8,801 nucleotides of DNA, taken from positions 1 through 8,801 of the forward strand of contig CANGEZ010000071.1 in assembly GCA_947452875.1 (NCBI GenBank), given 5' to 3'. Shown here piece by piece: positions 6,788 to 8,801 of the stretch. The notes below the pieces were generated by a model. It ran no database searches. It was not told where the DNA came from and was given only the letters and a program-made list of their open reading frames with translations. The position numbers and the translations under genes were made by a program. Source of the stretch: Chitinophagaceae bacterium. GTDB lineage: Bacteria > Bacteroidota > Bacteroidia > Chitinophagales > Chitinophagaceae. Positions within the stretch are counted from its first letter, which is position 1. Every line of letters begins with the position of its first letter.

Positions 6788-7918
6788 TTGGCGGGTATTT
6801 ATATTCATATTCCTTTTTGCAAACAAGCCTGTACCTATTGCAATTTCCATTTCTCAACTCAATTGCAACATAAACAAGCATTTTTGACTGCATTAAAAAA
6901 TGAAATATCCAGTAATGATAATTTTATAGACCGTAACGACATCATTGAAACCATCTATTTTGGAGGAGGTACCCCTAGCCTACTTTCATCACAAGAACTT
7001 GATGAAATTTTACAAACTATTTACATTCAATTTAAAGTATCTGCAAATGTAGAGATCACGCTGGAAGCCAATCCCGACGATATAAATAGTGAAGTGGTTG
7101 CCAATTGGATCAAAATTGGAATCAACAGATTGAGTGTTGGCATCCAAAGTTTTGTTGAAGAAGAACTCATATGGATGAATCGTGCTCACACTGCGAATCA
7201 CGCCATTGAATGTATAGATATCATTCAAGAAACGGGTATTCATAATTTTTCTGTTGATTTGATTTTTGGTGGGCCCTTATTAAGCCATGAAGCTTTAGAA
7301 AAAAATATACAAATCATTTCATCAAAAAACATCCCGCATATATCTTGTTATGCTTTAACGGTTGAAGAAAAAACGGCATTACATCATTTTATTGCAACCA
7401 AGAAATCGCCGCCAACAAATAGCGAAAAACAAGCGGAACAATTTTTGATGACTATGAAACTTCTTGCAAACTCAGGCTATGAGCAATATGAGATCAGCAA
7501 TTACGCCAAACCGAACATGAGGAGTAAACATAATAGCAGTTACTGGCAAGGAAAGCCCTATTGGGGATTTGGACCCGCAGCCCATTCTTTCAATGGAATC
7601 AATAAAAGAAGATGGAATGTTTCAAACAATTCGAATTATATCAATAACTGGCTTTCCCATCAACCTGCATGTGAAGAAGAAATTCTTACAGACACTCAGC
7701 GATTAAATGAATATATCATGACTGCCTTGCGAACCATCGAAGGCATTAATTTGAACGAAATTAAAAATCAATTTGGCGAGGAAAAGTCTACACTAATTAT
7801 AATTGAATCTAAGAAATTCGAAACAGAAGGTAAATTATTAATACAATCAGAGCAGATACAACTTACCACAACAGGGAAATTATTTGCAGATGGCATTTCT
7901 GCTGAATTATTTTTTTAG
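6788..7918 (+). CDS. hemW: HemW, radical SAM heme chaperone (formerly coproporphyrinogen oxidase-like)
   Basis: The 376-residue product matches the normal HemW length (about 380). It opens AGIYIHIPFC and carries the radical-SAM cluster motif C11-x3-C15-x2-C18 followed by NF; HemN enzymes have a further Cys there, so this is HemW and not a true coproporphyrinogen dehydrogenase. Other marks are FGGGTPSLL (58-66), EANPDD (93-98), GINRLSVGIQSF (111-122) and, in the C-terminal half, YEQYEISNYAKP then YWGFGPAAHSF. In studied species HemW binds heme and an iron-sulfur cluster and delivers heme to respiratory proteins. The loop usually written G-x-P-G reads GGPLLS here (161-166). The start is TTG at 6788: an in-frame stop precedes it (6749-6751), no in-frame ATG lies between, and the family begins exactly here. 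No Shine-Dalgarno is seen. The OMP gene follows after 48 nt with its own -7 box. Confidence 0.93.
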   Translation: MAGIYIHIPFCKQACTYCNFHFSTQLQHKQAFLTALKNEISSNDNFIDRNDIIETIYFGGGTPSLLSSQELDEILQTIYIQFKVSANVEITLEANPDDINSEVVANWIKIGINRLSVGIQSFVEEELIWMNRAHTANHAIECIDIIQETGIHNFSVDLIFGGPLLSHEALEKNIQIISSKNIPHISCYALTVEEKTALHHFIATKKSPPTNSEKQAEQFLMTMKLLANSGYEQYEISNYAKPNMRSKHNSSYWQGKPYWGFGPAAHSFNGINKRRWNVSNNSNYINNWLSHQPACEEEILTDTQRLNEYIMTALRTIEGINLNEIKNQFGEEKSTLIIIESKKFETEGKLLIQSEQIQLTTTGKLFADGISAELFF

Positions 7919-7941
7919 TAGTTTATGTTGCCGTTAACCTA

Positions 7942-7949
7942 TATTTTTG
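7942..7949 (+). promoter_or_regulatory. Bacteroidota -7 box before the small OMP gene
   Basis: TATTTTTG followed by CG is a full match to TAnnTTTGC and ends 17 nt before the ATG at 7967. No TTG occurs at the standard upstream spacing; one at 7928-7930 is only 11 nt away. It lies in the 48-nt gap after hemW and suggests independent expression of the downstream gene. Confidence 0.5.
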
Positions 7950-7966
7950 CGGACTAAATTTTTTAT

Positions 7967-8719
7967 ATGAAGTCTATCTTTTGTTTGCTTTTTACAATTT
8001 CATCAATCTTTACTTTTGCGCAAAAAGACACTACAGTAATTGTAGATTTACCGCATTATCAATATGACAAAAAACACAAAAAGCCAAGTGGAGAAGACAA
8101 TACAATAAAAATTGCTCCGCTAGGTTTTGCATCGGGTACATTTCCAATTTATGTAGAAAGAGTAATCAGTGATTTTTTTACTGTTCAAGGAGGACTAGGG
8201 ATTACAAGCAGAAACTATGTTAGAAATGCCTTTCAAACGGTGAGTGATAATTTTATAGAACCGCAATATCCCTGGACTCAAAATTCATTGAACGATCAAG
8301 TAGATGCAGCTTTAGAATTGGGTAATAGGACATCTAGTTTAGGATTTTTGTTTTCAGTACAGCCAAGAATTTATTTTGAAAGCGACGCACCTGATGGAAG
8401 TTACATGAGTGTATCTTATGATTTTTATCGTTACAATTTCTCAATACCAGGATTGGTGGGAAATCAATATATCGGCTCAAAGAAAAAAGAGCATGAAAAT
8501 ATATCCGATTTGATGGTTTGGTTTGGATACCAGGATGTTTATGACAGAATCTCTATTGACTATTCAACAGGTTTAGGAATTCGCAATGTTAAAGGATCGA
8601 AATATTATTATGCAGAAGATAATACAACAGGAACAACTATAACATTTGAGGGATTTGCGCCATACAAACAAACGCTTTTCAACTTCAACATTGGCATTAA
8701 AGTTGGCTATCATTTCTAA
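7967..8719 (+). CDS. Predicted outer-membrane beta-barrel protein, function unknown
   Basis: The product is 250 residues. A clear signal peptide covers residues 1-18 (hydrophobic 4-17), with cleavage predicted at FA|QK, the common Bacteroidota pattern. A short Lys/Asp-rich segment (about 20-46) comes next, then amphipathic strands typical of a small barrel: IKIAPLGFASGTFPIYVERV (47-66), FFTVQGGLGITSR, LGFLFSVQPRIYF, YMSVSYDFYRYNF, ISIDYSTGLGIRNV, and a final FNFNIGIKVGYHF ending in Phe, as expected of a signal for outer-membrane insertion. There are no cysteines in the mature part. I recognise no named family. It could be a structural or ligand-free barrel of the kind annotated 'hypothetical outer membrane protein' in many Bacteroidota. 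It starts with ATG and its TAA stop directly abuts that of the convergent gene. Confidence 0.8.
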   Translation: MKSIFCLLFTISSIFTFAQKDTTVIVDLPHYQYDKKHKKPSGEDNTIKIAPLGFASGTFPIYVERVISDFFTVQGGLGITSRNYVRNAFQTVSDNFIEPQYPWTQNSLNDQVDAALELGNRTSSLGFLFSVQPRIYFESDAPDGSYMSVSYDFYRYNFSIPGLVGNQYIGSKKKEHENISDLMVWFGYQDVYDRISIDYSTGLGIRNVKGSKYYYAEDNTTGTTITFEGFAPYKQTLFNFNIGIKVGYHF

Positions 8720-8801
8720 TTAAACAAGCAAATCTTCAATATCTTTAAAAGCTATTTCTGAAGGTTCGTTTTGCCATAAAATTTTAAATACAGTCTCAGC
8801 A
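8720..8801 (-). CDS. C-terminal end of an unidentified minus-strand gene (runs off right edge)
   Basis: A TAA stop at 8722-8720 closes a minus-strand frame that is open for 26 codons to the right edge. The peptide includes ETVFKILWQNEPSEI and ends FKDIEDLLV, a plausible acidic, soluble C-terminus with ordinary composition. The fragment is too short to name a family. Coding is inferred from the open frame, the natural-looking sequence and the lack of any other use of this stretch. Confidence 0.5.
   Translation of the reverse strand, partial: AETVFKILWQNEPSEIAFKDIEDLLV

Noticed and set aside
7010..7243. Minus-strand open frame within hemW
   Set aside because: It is antisense to conserved radical-SAM coding sequence, with no motif of its own.
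1..8801. Mobile element, defence island, CRISPR array or biosynthetic cluster
   Set aside because: I found no transposase, integrase, repeat array or toxin-antitoxin-like pair; all identifiable genes are ordinary chromosomal Bacteroidota genes.

Overview
The window is AT-rich DNA with compact gene packing and reads as a chromosomal stretch of a Bacteroidota species. The evidence is a gldK/porK gene of the type IX secretion system, a DUF4271 membrane protein next to the Bacteroidota form of uroporphyrinogen-III synthase, signal peptides cut just before Gln, and four copies of the TAnnTTTGC -7 promoter box used by the Bacteroidota housekeeping sigma factor. I cannot fix the genus; a Chitinophagales-like gliding or T9SS-bearing organism would fit.

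Layout. Bases 1-6746 are all minus-strand genes. In transcription order they are an Omp85/BamA-like outer-membrane protein (6746-4935), a DUF4271 polytopic membrane protein (4886-3948), hemD (3919-3128), a thioredoxin-domain SSP411/YyaL protein (3098-1035), a 264-bp gap with no gene, and the 5' part of gldK (770 down to the left edge). On the plus strand, divergent from the Omp85 gene across only 41 bp, lie hemW (6788-7918) and a small beta-barrel-like outer-membrane protein (7967-8719). The right edge holds the last 26 codons of a minus-strand gene whose stop codon abuts the stop of the OMP gene.

How the genes relate. Two have heme roles: HemD makes uroporphyrinogen III and HemW is a radical-SAM heme chaperone. 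They lie on opposite strands with envelope genes between them, so co-regulation is not shown. Three proteins (Omp85-like, DUF4271, OMP) belong to the envelope, and GldK is an outer-membrane lipoprotein of T9SS. Promoter-like -7 boxes lie in front of gldK, hemD, the DUF4271 gene and the OMP gene, each 17-23 nt before the start. The minus-strand block is therefore probably several short transcription units, not one operon; only hemD and SSP411 look cotranscribed.

I see no mobile element, CRISPR array, rRNA, tRNA or defence system, and no clear sign of a new multi-gene system. The points worth a second look are small: two TTG-started genes each preceded by a tiny out-of-frame ATG mini-ORF, a promoter box fused to a stop codon, a zero-gap convergent gene pair, an AT-rich hairpin in the gldK gap, and a non-standard loop in HemW.
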